The position numbers and the translations under genes are program-made. This document shows, in pieces, positions 15,673-23,940 of a stretch of 29,207 nucleotides of DNA. The stretch is from the NCBI GenBank assembly GCA_002404055.1, contig DHIZ01000277.1:8394-37600 (forward strand), written 5' to 3'. Origin of the DNA: Chloroflexi bacterium UBA4733 (GTDB lineage: Bacteria; Chloroflexota; UBA4733). The notes under the pieces are model-generated. The model was not told where the DNA came from. It did no database searches and saw nothing but the letters and a program-made list of their open reading frames with translations. The stretch's first letter is position 1. Each line of letters starts with the position of its first letter.

Positions 15673-16869
15673 TTACAGCGCCTCCACACCGCGCCGCAAT
15701 GGATCAGCGGAGAGCGGCACCACCGAGCTATCCGGGGCCATCGTCCCTGCCGGGATATACACGCGCGGAACGCGACTGGCTAGGCCGCAAAGCACCTCGT
15801 AACCAATCGTGTCAAGGCGGCAGGCGATCTCACCAACCGTGATCGCCTGATCGCCCTGGCGCCCCAGCAGCACCGCGACATCGCCCGCCTCCACACCGGG
15901 CACATCGGTGACGTCCGCCATACAGAGGTCCATGCAGATGACGCCGACCAACGGCACGCGCCGGCTGTGCAAGAGAGCGGTCGTCCAGGCCTTCGGTGTC
16001 CGCCGCACGCCGTCGGCATAGCCCGCCTGCAGCACCGCTAGACGCGTTGGGCGGCTGGGCCGCCAGGTAGCCCCGTAGCTCACGGGTGTCCCCGCCGGGA
16101 TAGTCTTCACCTGAGCCACCAGACACTGCAGCGAGAGGGCTGGCGCAAACTCGGCCGGGCACGGCGTCTCGGGTGAGGGGTCCAAACCATAGAGGGCCGC
16201 CCCCGGCCGCACAAGGTTAAAGTGACTCTCCGGCAAGCGCAGCGTCGCAGCGCTGTTGGCAGCGTGCCGCCAGCGCGGGCGGCAGCCCATGTCCTCTAGA
16301 GTCTGTAGCGCCAAACGAAAACGGCTAAGCTGCTCGCGCGCATACGCTTCATCAGCGGCATCGGCCGTCGCCAGGTGGGTAAAGATGCCTTCAACACGCA
16401 ACCCCGGCGCCGCCAGCGCCCTTGTCGCCAGGTCACGCAGCCCTTCCAGCGGCGGCCCGAAGCGACTCATTCCCGTGTCTACCTTCAGGTGGACCCTGGC
16501 CGGTCGGACGAGCGCCTTGGCAGCCTCGGAGAGCGGCGCCAGCAGTTCGGGGTCGTAGGCCGTCACAATGATGTCGTTGGCGACGATGGTACTGGCCTGC
16601 CACCCCGGCGCGTAGCCCAGCATCAGGATGTCGGCAGTGATCCCCGCCTCGCGCAACTCCAGAGCTTCGTCCAGGCAGGTCACACCCAGCATGCGCGCAC
16701 CGGCGGCCAGCGCGGTCTTGGCGACCGGCACAGCGCCATGACCATAGGCGTGCGCTTTGACGATCGCCAGGATGCCCGTGTGTGGCCCCACGACACGACG
16801 AATCAGGCCCACGTTGGCGGCAATCGCGCCCAACTGCACAGTGATCCAGGTGGGGCGGGCAAGCAGCAC
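15673..16869 (-). CDS. alr: Alanine racemase
   Basis: PLP-dependent racemase that makes D-Ala for cell-wall synthesis. The PLP lysine is K38 in VKAHAYGHG; the usual D after KA is H, a position that varies in the family. HLKVDTGMSRFG, the HAANSAATL region, RPGAALYG and GYADG are present, the last probably holding the second catalytic residue (Tyr). VGVICMDLCMADVT and GYEVLCGLASRVPRVY end the C-terminal beta domain. I prefer GTG 16869: GGAG lies 8 nt upstream and the PLP lysine then falls at position 38, as in well-studied racemases. The longer GTG start at 16956 adds 29 Arg/Pro-rich residues. It would overlap the previous stop codon as GTGA, so it cannot be excluded. The gene abuts murF directly. 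Confidence 0.95.
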   Translation of the reverse strand: MLLARPTWITVQLGAIAANVGLIRRVVGPHTGILAIVKAHAYGHGAVPVAKTALAAGARMLGVTCLDEALELREAGITADILMLGYAPGWQASTIVANDIIVTAYDPELLAPLSEAAKALVRPARVHLKVDTGMSRFGPPLEGLRDLATRALAAPGLRVEGIFTHLATADAADEAYAREQLSRFRLALQTLEDMGCRPRWRHAANSAATLRLPESHFNLVRPGAALYGLDPSPETPCPAEFAPALSLQCLVAQVKTIPAGTPVSYGATWRPSRPTRLAVLQAGYADGVRRTPKAWTTALLHSRRVPLVGVICMDLCMADVTDVPGVEAGDVAVLLGRQGDQAITVGEIACRLDTIGYEVLCGLASRVPRVYIPAGTMAPDSSVVPLSADPLRRGVEAL

Positions 16870-16952
16870 AGGCAACACTCCGGGGGGACGACGACGGGGC
16901 AGCAGTATACCATCGGGGCTGGGGCGAGGCCGCCGTGACGACCTCACCAGAC

Positions 16953-17462
16953 TCACTGGGACGGCAACAGCACCTTCACGACCACCCGGCGCGAGCCGCC
17001 GGACACTCCGGCCGGCGCCAGCAACGGCGCGTGCACGTCGGTCGGAAAGAGGACGGCGCAGCAGCCGTTCTCCATCACTAACGTCGTGCCGGTGTCGTTG
17101 GGCATGCTGTACAGCACCAACTCCTTTTGTGTGTCGTATGGTGTAGTGACCGTGAGGTCCTTGACTTGCGCCAACTCCATGCGTTCTGACCCGGCCACCA
17201 CGACCTGAATGTCGGCGTAGCGTCGGTGCGTCTCCATTTGCTGCTCAGCCCGCGGCTTTGTCAAGGAATGTTGCAACATGGCAAACAGCCGATCGCCGTC
17301 AAGGTCAACGCGCCGCGATTCGCCGACAGGTAGCTCTTGTAGCCACTGCATCGCCGGATGGCTGCCTTCCATGACTTGCCGCACAAAGTCGAAACCGGCG
17401 ACAAATTCCCCGGCCACCTGCACCTGGCTGCCGCAGTCTTGCCAATACCCATAGATCGCCAT
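16953..17462 (-). CDS. YhcH/YjgK/YiaL family protein (DUF386)
   Basis: Small cupin-like protein of 169 aa of the family that includes the beta subunit of the evolved beta-galactosidase and enzymes proposed to act on sugars, sialic acid or alginate derivatives. The start MAIYGYW matches the family. ETHRRYADIQVVVAGSERM contains the conserved His/Tyr/Asp of the putative metal site, and the late FPTDVHAPLL supplies the other His and Asp. ATG 17462 is chosen because AGGAGG lies 10 nt upstream; the 18 extra residues of the longer frame are not family-like. It sits between the CpaE-like gene and alr on the same strand. A role in amino-sugar or cell-wall recycling is possible but unproven. Confidence 0.85.
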   Translation of the reverse strand: MAIYGYWQDCGSQVQVAGEFVAGFDFVRQVMEGSHPAMQWLQELPVGESRRVDLDGDRLFAMLQHSLTKPRAEQQMETHRRYADIQVVVAGSERMELAQVKDLTVTTPYDTQKELVLYSMPNDTGTTLVMENGCCAVLFPTDVHAPLLAPAGVSGGSRRVVVKVLLPSQ

Positions 17463-17516
17463 GTTAGGTTTTCCTCCTCTCTTTGCCGCTCGGTCACGAT
17501 GACCTCGCCCGCCCAC

Positions 17517-18785
17517 TTACCGCTTCAACCGGCGCTCGATCCTGGCAACGCGGTCGGTGGCCGATCCCCCGGCAGCCGCAGGCACGGGCAGCGCGTGACT
17601 GATGCGCAAAGCAAGCTCCTCCAATGCCATCGAAAAAGGCTGGTTGGGCTGGCTCTTGACCAGGGGCACGCCTCGATTGTTTGCCTCCAGGACCCGGACG
17701 CCATTGTTTGGCAGCACCTGTAATAACGGCCGGCGCAGCGTTCGCTCGATCGCTGCCGCCGGCAGGTCACCGGCGTCCAGTGGCCTGTTGAGCAAGACGT
17801 TCCAGCGCTCGGGCGGAATCGCCAGCGACTGGAAGACGGCCGCCATCTGGACCGCCGAGCGAATCGATGTCAATTCGGGGGTCACGACCACCAGAATCAG
17901 GTCCGCGGCGTCGAAAACGGATAGACTGGACTCAACATAGGACGAGGGCAGATCAATATAGGAATAGCCGAAGGTTCGCTTGCAGGCGCCGAGCAGGCTC
18001 TTCACCAGGTCCGGCGTTATACGCTCTCCCTCCATGGGAGACCGCGCGCCGGAAAGCACAGCGAGACCGGGGCTGTGCTGTTCGGCGTACTGCGACAGGA
18101 AGTCGCGATCAAGCGTGAACACGGCCTGGGTCATCGCCAGATCGGCCAGCGTCCGTTTCGACTCAAGACCCAACAAGGATGCGGCATGACTATGGACCAG
18201 ATCGAGGTCGACGAGCAACGACGGCATGAGGGTACCACCGCTCCACAGACTGGCGGTAATCAACGCCAGACTGGTCGCGATGGTGGTCGTACCGCTACCG
18301 CCCTTCGCCCCGACCAGGGCCACGACCCGGCCTTCCGGCTCCGGAGCAACGGCCTCAATCGTGCCATAGACGCGCGAGCGGGCGATCAAGGAGGTGACGC
18401 GGGCGGCAAGTTCCGCCCCTTCGAACGGCTTCTGCACATAGTCGTCGGCCCCGGCTTCGAAGCCGGCGACTTTGTCGACGGTGGCCCCTTGCGCGGTGAG
18501 CATCAGGACCGGCGTGCGCCGCAGCACCGGATCATCGCGTATTGCTTTGCACACTTCAAAGCCGCTCATTCCGGGCATATTGACGTCCAGCACCAGGACA
18601 TTCGGTGTCGAGGCCTTGGCCAGGGCAAGGGCTTCAACGCCATCCGCAGCCTGGATCACGGTCATGCCGCGGTTTTGCAGCAACACCTGCACCAACCGGC
18701 GGATGTGGCCGTCGTCGTCGGCGACCAGCACGACGGGCTTCGCCTCGGCCGCGCCGCCGCCATCGGAAATCGTCGGTACAGTCAT
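17517..18785 (-). CDS. cpaE: Receiver domain fused to CpaE/TadZ-like ATPase
   Basis: 422-aa protein that probably positions a Tad pilus/secretion machine. Residues about 16-130 are a complete CheY-like receiver domain: acidic triad D23-D25, phospho-acceptor D67 (LDVNMPG), T97 and K119 (QKPF). The following MinD/ParA-like domain begins with a deviant Walker A, KGGSGTTT. The signature Lys (K161) is retained, but the P-loop Lys position is T166, as is common in CpaE/TadZ proteins. LLVDLDLVHSHAASLLGL and SYIDLPSSY look like the switch regions. I use ATG 18785, which has GGTGGAGA upstream; TTG 18809 is an alternative. It is divergent from the tadE-like gene and lies 54 bp ahead of the yhcH-like gene. 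Confidence 0.9.
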   Translation of the reverse strand: MTVPTISDGGGAAEAKPVVLVADDDGHIRRLVQVLLQNRGMTVIQAADGVEALALAKASTPNVLVLDVNMPGMSGFEVCKAIRDDPVLRRTPVLMLTAQGATVDKVAGFEAGADDYVQKPFEGAELAARVTSLIARSRVYGTIEAVAPEPEGRVVALVGAKGGSGTTTIATSLALITASLWSGGTLMPSLLVDLDLVHSHAASLLGLESKRTLADLAMTQAVFTLDRDFLSQYAEQHSPGLAVLSGARSPMEGERITPDLVKSLLGACKRTFGYSYIDLPSSYVESSLSVFDAADLILVVVTPELTSIRSAVQMAAVFQSLAIPPERWNVLLNRPLDAGDLPAAAIERTLRRPLLQVLPNNGVRVLEANNRGVPLVKSQPNQPFSMALEELALRISHALPVPAAAGGSATDRVARIERRLKR

Positions 18786-18824
18786 GACAGTCTCCACCCC
18801 CGTCGGCAACAGCTCGGACAGGCG

Positions 18825-19187
18825 ATGGTCGAGTTCGCCCTTGTGCTGCCGATCCTCTTACTTCTGGTGCTGATGCTCTTCGATCTGGGCCGAACCGTCC
18901 AGGCGCACACCACAGTCGCTGCCGCCGCCCGCGAAGGCGCCCGTGCCGGCAGCATCGCTGCCACCGGCGCTGACCCAGCCGCTCTGGTACAAACGATAGC
19001 AGCGGATGCCGTCCAGTCGGCAGCGATTCCCCTCGACATTCCGACTACCTCGATTAGCGTGCTCCAGACATCGACAAACGTTACCGTGTCCGTTGTGTAC
19101 CGTGTGGCGCCCGTAACGCCCATGGTCGGACTCATCGTAGGCGGCAGCATCACAGTTGTCGGCACGTCTAGCTTGCCCGTGCAGTAG
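18825..19187 (+). CDS. tadE: TadE-like pseudopilin protein
   Basis: 120 aa from ATG 18825. The N-terminus MVEFALVLPILLLLVLMLFDLGR is the typical TadE membrane helix with the conserved Glu. Small polar repeats and a beta-rich tail (TNVTVSVVYRVAPVTPMVGLIVGG) follow. The classical basic leader plus cleavage motif (RRQQLGQA) is encoded in frame immediately before this ATG, but no ATG, GTG or TTG is found in frame near it. One additional base in the C5 run at 18797-18801 would join it to the ATG at 18784 and give a normal leader. The annotated start is therefore doubtful. It is the only plus-strand gene among minus-strand tad genes and converges on tadC. Confidence 0.8.
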   Translation: MVEFALVLPILLLLVLMLFDLGRTVQAHTTVAAAAREGARAGSIAATGADPAALVQTIAADAVQSAAIPLDIPTTSISVLQTSTNVTVSVVYRVAPVTPMVGLIVGGSITVVGTSSLPVQ

Positions 19188-19214
19188 CGAACGCTGTGCC
19201 ACCTGACGCGGGGA

Positions 19215-20102
19215 TTAGCCTCCGGCGAGTCGGAGCATCTGGGGCAGAGCGGGTCCCAGCAGGACGATGAGCGTGACGGGCAGGATCAGGAGCGCGGTAG
19301 GAATCAGTATTTTGGTCGGGGCCTGAGCAATTTTGCGTGATGCGACAGTGCGCCGTTCGCGCCGCGCTTCTTCCGCCTCGGCGCGCAAGATGAGCACCAG
19401 ACTGCTGCCCAGTCGTTCGGCGGAGCCAACGCGGCCAGCCAGCCGGCGCAGCGTCTCCAGGTCCAGTGTATCTGCTATCTGGCGAAGCGCTTCGCCCCGA
19501 TTCATGCCGAACTGTGTCAGCGTCGCCACCCGTTCCAGTTCTCTGCCGGCCGCCGAGTGCCATTCAGCGACGACTTCTCGTATTGCCGCATCCAGCGAGA
19601 GACCGGCCTCCATCGCCAGCACCAGCAGGTCCAGGGTCGCGGGAAGACTTTGGAGCACCGCCTGCCGGCGCCGGGCTGCGCGACGGTCCAGCCAGACGCC
19701 GGACAGCAGCGCTGCCAGAACGATGTAGCCGGGGAATAGGAGGAGCGCGGCACTGGAGCCGGCGACGATGCTTGTCAGGGCAGCGGCGATGGCTCCGAAG
19801 GCGACAGCCAGGAGCAGCAACTGAGCGGGCGAAAAGCGCTCGGCCAGTTGCGCGCGTTCCAGCCGACGTTGCAGGTTTCGCTGGTAGTACTTCGGCGCGA
19901 GACGCGAAGCCAGTCGTTCTGCTCCGGCAAGCCAGGTAGCCGGCGTGTGCGGTTGCACGGCCACCGCTTCGACTGCCCGCAGGCGTGCTTCCATGCGGCT
20001 GAGGTGGCGGAGGAGAGCCAGCGCCGCCAGCGCGCAACAGGCCGCCACAATCCCGCTGACCGTGAGTAAGGTGCTCGGTGAAACGAGCGTCACCGCCGAC
20101 AT
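19215..20102 (-). CDS. tadC: TadC-like type II secretion system F domain membrane protein
   Basis: Inner-membrane platform protein of the Tad/Flp pilus, partner of TadB. An N-terminal hydrophobic segment is followed by a cytoplasmic stretch (RNLQRRLERAQLAERFSPAQ) and two closely spaced helices. The T2SSF core has LDLLVLAMEAGLSLDAAIREV, a TLDLETLRRLAGRVGSAERLG loop, and a final membrane helix. The length is 295 aa. ATG 20102 is chosen because AAGG lies 8 nt upstream. GTG 20117 would overlap the tadB stop as GTGA and add five residues; both imply coupling with tadB. Confidence 0.88.
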   Translation of the reverse strand: MSAVTLVSPSTLLTVSGIVAACCALAALALLRHLSRMEARLRAVEAVAVQPHTPATWLAGAERLASRLAPKYYQRNLQRRLERAQLAERFSPAQLLLLAVAFGAIAAALTSIVAGSSAALLLFPGYIVLAALLSGVWLDRRAARRRQAVLQSLPATLDLLVLAMEAGLSLDAAIREVVAEWHSAAGRELERVATLTQFGMNRGEALRQIADTLDLETLRRLAGRVGSAERLGSSLVLILRAEAEEARRERRTVASRKIAQAPTKILIPTALLILPVTLIVLLGPALPQMLRLAGG

Positions 20103-20113
20103 TGTCCCTGCCT

Positions 20114-20968
20114 TCACAATTCGATGCGCGTAAACGAACGCATGATCAGAAATCCGGTGACTTCCATGACGCCCGCGACTACGAGGAGCAAGTTCCAGCC
20201 CGGTTGTAACAGGCCGCTGATGTACGGGCGGTCTATGACGTACAGTAGGACGAAAAGCAGGATGGGCAGCGCCACGACGACGTAGGCGGCCAGCATCTGC
20301 CCGGCGGCCGCCGTGCTCAACTCGTCTTGCAGGCGCACCTGATCATGGACCGTGTCGGCGGCGATGCGCAAGAGCATCGGCAGATCGCCGCCGATGCGAT
20401 GGTGCATATTGAGGGCCGATGTCAGCAGTGCCACCGGCGTGACGGGCACCCGCCGTTCCATGGTACGCAGCGCCTCTGAGACAGGCATACCCAGCCCGAC
20501 CTGGCGTGCAACCCGGCCATACTCATCTCGTGACGGCTCCGGCGCCTCTTCGGTGAGCGCCGTGATACTCTGCACGAGGCTCTGGCCGGCACGGAGATGG
20601 GAGATCAGGATGTCGATAACATCCTCTGTTTGGCGACCAATCTTCCGGCGATAGAGCCCGACCTGTCGTGCGACGACCCTGCCCGCGACGAAATTGGCCG
20701 CCACGGCCCCAAAAAGGAAGCCGAGCGGCGCCCGAATGACCAGCCAGACGGCGCATCCGGCAAGGATGGCAACCAGCAGTCGCCGAAACACATAGGTCGC
20801 GGGTGTTACCGTCCAGGGGGTGAACTCCAGGTCACGGTCGCCTCGAGCCACCAGGCGCCTGCCGACGTTCGTCTGCTCCAGGCGGCCGACCGGGCCGGAC
20901 CGGCGACTCGCTGCGGCGCCTACGGCCGAAGCCGATGGAGGCATTGCGCTGTCGGCTGAGCCGGCCAT
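20114..20968 (-). CDS. tadB: TadB-like type II secretion system F domain membrane protein, apparently shortened
   Basis: 284 aa with a T2SSF core: RQTEDVIDILISHLRAGQSLVQSI, GLGMPVSEALRTMERRVP, ALNMHHRIGGDLPMLLRIAAD. A C-terminal pair of membrane helices ends in RSFTRIEL. TadB proteins usually start with a membrane helix and a longer cytoplasmic segment. Here the first 45 or so residues are Ala/Ser/Gly/Arg-rich without a membrane helix, and similarity seems to begin near GRLEQTNVGRRLV. An in-frame TGA lies at 20993-20995, so the frame cannot extend into the neighbour. ATG 20968 has no clear ribosome binding site; ATG 20944 is an alternative. No cpaF gene lies upstream, where it would be expected. 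Confidence 0.85.
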   Translation of the reverse strand: MAGSADSAMPPSASAVGAAASRRSGPVGRLEQTNVGRRLVARGDRDLEFTPWTVTPATYVFRRLLVAILAGCAVWLVIRAPLGFLFGAVAANFVAGRVVARQVGLYRRKIGRQTEDVIDILISHLRAGQSLVQSITALTEEAPEPSRDEYGRVARQVGLGMPVSEALRTMERRVPVTPVALLTSALNMHHRIGGDLPMLLRIAADTVHDQVRLQDELSTAAAGQMLAAYVVVALPILLFVLLYVIDRPYISGLLQPGWNLLLVVAGVMEVTGFLIMRSFTRIEL

Positions 20969-20985
20969 GAGTTGCCGCGGAAATT

Positions 20986-21402
20986 GTGCAATTCAACCGC
21001 AAACACCGTCTCGGCCTGGTTGCCGGCGGCGAGTCCATGGTTCGAATTCTCGGAAGTCGGCACGATGCTCGCGGCAGCGACATTGAGTTTTCCCGGCGTG
21101 GAAGAGTGACACGGGACGATGCCCGCGCCCCGGCGTCGATGCCCGTGCCGGACCTCGTAGTAGAAATTATTTCTCCCTCCGACCGCGCCGACCGCGTTTT
21201 GGACAAAATCCACGACTGGCTGCGGACAGGCGTGCAACTGCTGTGGTACGTCAACCCAGAAACCGGCAACACCACAGTCTACGAGGGTAATCGTGTGACC
21301 TACGTGGCAGCCGACGAGACGTTGGATGGAGGCGACGTGTTGCCGGGATTCCAGGTTCGACTGCGCGACCTGCTGGACGAACTGAACGAGGCGATGGAAT
21401 AG
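20986..21402 (+). CDS. Uma2-type restriction endonuclease-like protein, N-terminally truncated
   Basis: 138 aa resembling the C-terminal two thirds of Uma2-family (DUF820) proteins of the PD-(D/E)XK nuclease fold. The putative catalytic residues are present: D56 and E60 in PDLVVEIISPS, then K74. VQLLWYVNPETGNTTVYEG and the ending TLDGGDVLPGFQVRLRDLL are typical. Family members are usually near 190 aa and begin with a segment bearing a Glu-rich YELIDGE-like strand. That part is missing and the frame starts with a GTG and no good ribosome binding site. It may be a decayed gene or a fragment joined to this place by recombination. It starts 17 bp from the divergent tadB start. Confidence 0.72.
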   Translation: MQFNRKHRLGLVAGGESMVRILGSRHDARGSDIEFSRRGRVTRDDARAPASMPVPDLVVEIISPSDRADRVLDKIHDWLRTGVQLLWYVNPETGNTTVYEGNRVTYVAADETLDGGDVLPGFQVRLRDLLDELNEAME

Positions 21403-21429
21403 CGTGGCGCTCCTGCTGCCGTCGCTCGG

Positions 21430-22959
21430 CTAGTCCGGTTGGTCGTTCGGCAACCCGTACAACTCCCCATACTTCATCCGCAGATACCGCGTGAAGTACT
21501 TCGGGTTCAGTGGCTCCCCGGTCAAGCGGCGAATCAATTCATGCGCCGGATAGATGCGGCCGAAACGGTGAATCTGCGCGCGTAGCCATTCGCGCACGAA
21601 GAGGAGGTCGCCGCCCGCGATCCGCTCATCGAAGTCGGGGAACTGGCTGCGCAGGGTGGCGAGGAGCTGGGCGAAGTAGAGGTTGCCGAGGGAATACGTA
21701 GGGAAGTAGCCAAGCGAACCGTAGGACCAATGGACATCCTGCAGCACACCCTCGGCGGCATTGCGCGGCGTGATGCCCAGCATCTCTTCCATCTTGGCGT
21801 TCCAGGCCTCCGGCAGATCATCTACCTGCAGCCGTCCGTTCAAGACGGCGGTCTCCAGCTCGAAGCGCAAGATGATGTGCAGGTTATAGGTGACTTCGTC
21901 GGCCTCGACACGGATAAAGGTCGGTCGTACCGTGTTGATAGCGCGCAGGAAGGCGTCCTCCCCGACGTCGTGCAACTGCTCTGGAAAGACCACGCGCAGA
22001 CGCGGAAACCAGTAGCGCCAGAACGGGGCGCTGCGGCCGATGGCGTTCTCCCAGAGGCGCGACTGCGACTCGTGCATGCCGAGCGATGGACTGCTCGCCA
22101 GCGGCGTGCGCGCCAGCGCCAGGTCGATTCCTTGCTCGTACAAGGCATGGCCACCTTCGTGAATCGTGCCGAACAGGCCGCCACGCAAGTCATCCTCGCT
22201 GACGCGTGTGGTCACTCGCACATCGGTTGGTGAGAAACTGGTGGTGAAGGGATGAGCAGAATAATCCTGCCTTCCGGCGTCGAAGTCGAAGCCCATTGCG
22301 CCGAGTACGGCCAGGCCAAAGTTCCACTGCTTTTGCTTGTCATAATGCCTGACGAGAACGCCTGGGTCAGGCTGAACACCGCTGTTGCGGAGCTCGCTGA
22401 GCAGTTGCACCGTGTCACGGCGCAGGCCATCAAAAACGGCCGCGGTCATCGACTCGGTTTGACCCGGCTCGTACTCGTCCAGCAGCGCATCGTAGGGCGA
22501 CTCAGCGTAGCCGACGAACTGCGCTTCCCGGCGTTTGAGGTCGATCACTCGCGCCAGATCATCACGGAAGACGGCGAAGGAAGAGTCCGCGCGCGCTCGT
22601 TGCCAGCTTTCGAAGGCGCGCGCCGTGGTCTCCGCCAGCTCTTTGACAAAGCTGGTCGGTAACTTGACCGCCCTTTCGATGTCTCGCCTGACCTCTCGCA
22701 GGAGCGCTACGCCGGTGTCGCCCCTAAACGGCGGCGGTCCGCTGCCCTCTCGCTCGGCGCGCTCCAGGGCCGCTCGCAGCGTAGGGGCGGTCAGGCGCTC
22801 GTGGTGAATTGCCCGGAGCGTTCCCTGCTGGAAAGCCCGACTCTCGGCGCCCTTCGGGCGCATCATGGTCTGCTGGTCCCAGTCGAGCAACCCGGCGGCG
22901 GCAGCCACGTCGGCCAGATCGTGTACTTGTGTGAGAAGCTCATCCCAGCCAGTCGTCAT
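21430..22959 (-). CDS. M32 family metallocarboxypeptidase (carboxypeptidase Taq)
   Basis: Zinc-dependent cytoplasmic carboxypeptidase, 509 aa, the usual length. The zinc motif HEGGH is at 267-271 with E268 as catalytic base. The third ligand is E297 in [10 protein letters not shown]. Other family blocks are [35 protein letters not shown] and [17 protein letters not shown]. The N-terminal helical part ([19 protein letters not shown]) is complete. It probably recycles peptides. It stands alone: convergent with the Uma2-like gene 27 bp away, and divergent from the nucleotidyltransferase. Confidence 0.95.
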   Translation of the reverse strand: MTTGWDELLTQVHDLADVAAAAGLLDWDQQTMMRPKGAESRAFQQGTLRAIHHERLTAPTLRAALERAEREGSGPPPFRGDTGVALLREVRRDIERAVKLPTSFVKELAETTARAFESWQRARADSSFAVFRDDLARVIDLKRREAQFVGYAESPYDALLDEYEPGQTESMTAAVFDGLRRDTVQLLSELRNSGVQPDPGVLVRHYDKQKQWNFGLAVLGAMGFDFDAGRQDYSAHPFTTSFSPTDVRVTTRVSEDDLRGGLFGTIHEGGHALYEQGIDLALARTPLASSPSLGMHESQSRLWENAIGRSAPFWRYWFPRLRVVFPEQLHDVGEDAFLRAINTVRPTFIRVEADEVTYNLHIILRFELETAVLNGRLQVDDLPEAWNAKMEEMLGITPRNAAEGVLQDVHWSYGSLGYFPTYSLGNLYFAQLLATLRSQFPDFDERIAGGDLLFVREWLRAQIHRFGRIYPAHELIRRLTGEPLNPKYFTRYLRMKYGELYGLPNDQPD

Positions 22960-23186
22960 TCGTTCTTCCTATCCGATTGCCATCACGCCTCGCTGACGCC
23001 ACAATGGCGCATCCTACCACGACCCGCATCCGCATGTTCCGGGAAAACGGTACCCGCTAGGCGCACCAAACATGGCATGCTGATCGGCGCGGTACGCGCA
23101 CCGGCTGCACGGTCTGGCGTAGGATGGCAATGGACAAGAGGGTGTGACCGAAACCAAAACAACGGACCACAGCGGGAAGGACGGCA
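22960..23186. other. Divergent intergenic region
   Basis: 227 bp between the divergent carboxypeptidase and nucleotidyltransferase genes. It must hold two promoters, but I could not pick convincing boxes. A ribosome binding site GGGAAGG (23174-23180) serves the downstream gene. No other structure was noticed. Confidence 0.4.
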
Positions 23187-23930
23187 ATGAAGGCGCTGAT
23201 ATTGGGAGCGGGTTATGCTACCCGGTTAGGTGAACTCACCCGCGACCTGCCCAAGCCATTGCTGCCAATCGCCGGCAAGCCAATGATCGATCACCTCTTT
23301 GCCCAACTGGATGCTATAGCGGAGATTGACGCGGCTTACGTCGTCACGAATGCCCGCTTTGCCGACCAGTTCGCACGCTGGGCGGAGCACAGACAGGGCC
23401 GCTTACCGGTAACCGTACTGAACGATGGTACGACCAGCGACCAGAACAAGCTTGGAGCGATTGGCGACATCCGCTATTCGGTGCAGCAAGCGAACATCAT
23501 CGACGACCTCTTTGTGGGAGCAGCGGACAACCTGTTTGACTTCGACCTTCGCCCCTTCTTCAGCTTCTTTGGCCGTCGAGGCTCAAGTATCGGCCTGTAT
23601 GATGTCGGCCGCCTGGACCTCATGCCGCAGTACAGCGAGGTGCGACTCGACAACACGCAGCGCATCGTTCACCTTGTCGAAAAGCCGGCCCATCCCACTT
23701 CCACTTTCATGGCCACCGCCCTGTATATCTTCCAGGCCGCCCACCTGCCGCTCCTTGACCGTTACCGTGCCGAAGGCGGCAACATGGACTCGCCCGGCTT
23801 CTTCCCCGCCTGGCTCCATCGCCATGTCCCCGTCTTTGGCTACGTGTTCCAAGGACGCTGGTTCGATATAGGCACGCCAGCCCAATATGAGCAAGCGAAT
23901 GATGTGTGGACCCGCGAAAGGGTCCGGTAG
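23187..23930 (+). CDS. Nucleotidyltransferase family protein (sugar-phosphate NTP transferase)
   Basis: 247 aa, Rossmann-like nucleotidyltransferase that probably activates a sugar phosphate with an NTP. The N-terminal signature LGAGYATRLGELTRDLPKPL gives the Gly-rich nucleotide loop, with the Lys of LPKPLLPIAGKP as the usual catalytic or binding residue. A metal Asp probably lies in VGAADNLFDFD, and VEKPAHPTS and GRWFDIGTPAQYEQAN are typical of RmlA/GlmU-like enzymes. It lacks any C-terminal hexapeptide acyltransferase domain. ATG 23187 has GGGAAGG six bases upstream. The specific sugar is not readable. It is followed after 10 bp by mobA. Confidence 0.9.
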   Translation: MKALILGAGYATRLGELTRDLPKPLLPIAGKPMIDHLFAQLDAIAEIDAAYVVTNARFADQFARWAEHRQGRLPVTVLNDGTTSDQNKLGAIGDIRYSVQQANIIDDLFVGAADNLFDFDLRPFFSFFGRRGSSIGLYDVGRLDLMPQYSEVRLDNTQRIVHLVEKPAHPTSTFMATALYIFQAAHLPLLDRYRAEGGNMDSPGFFPAWLHRHVPVFGYVFQGRWFDIGTPAQYEQANDVWTRERVR

Positions 23931-23940
23931 GTTCGCCCAG

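Noticed and set aside
16740..16760. Alanine racemase KAHAYGHG instead of KADAYGHG as a possible inactivating change
   Set aside because: The position after KA varies in racemases (D, N and others) and all other motifs are intact.
18075..18824. Long N-terminal extension of the tadE frame
   Set aside because: This part is antisense to cpaE; only the portion from about 18800 resembles TadE.
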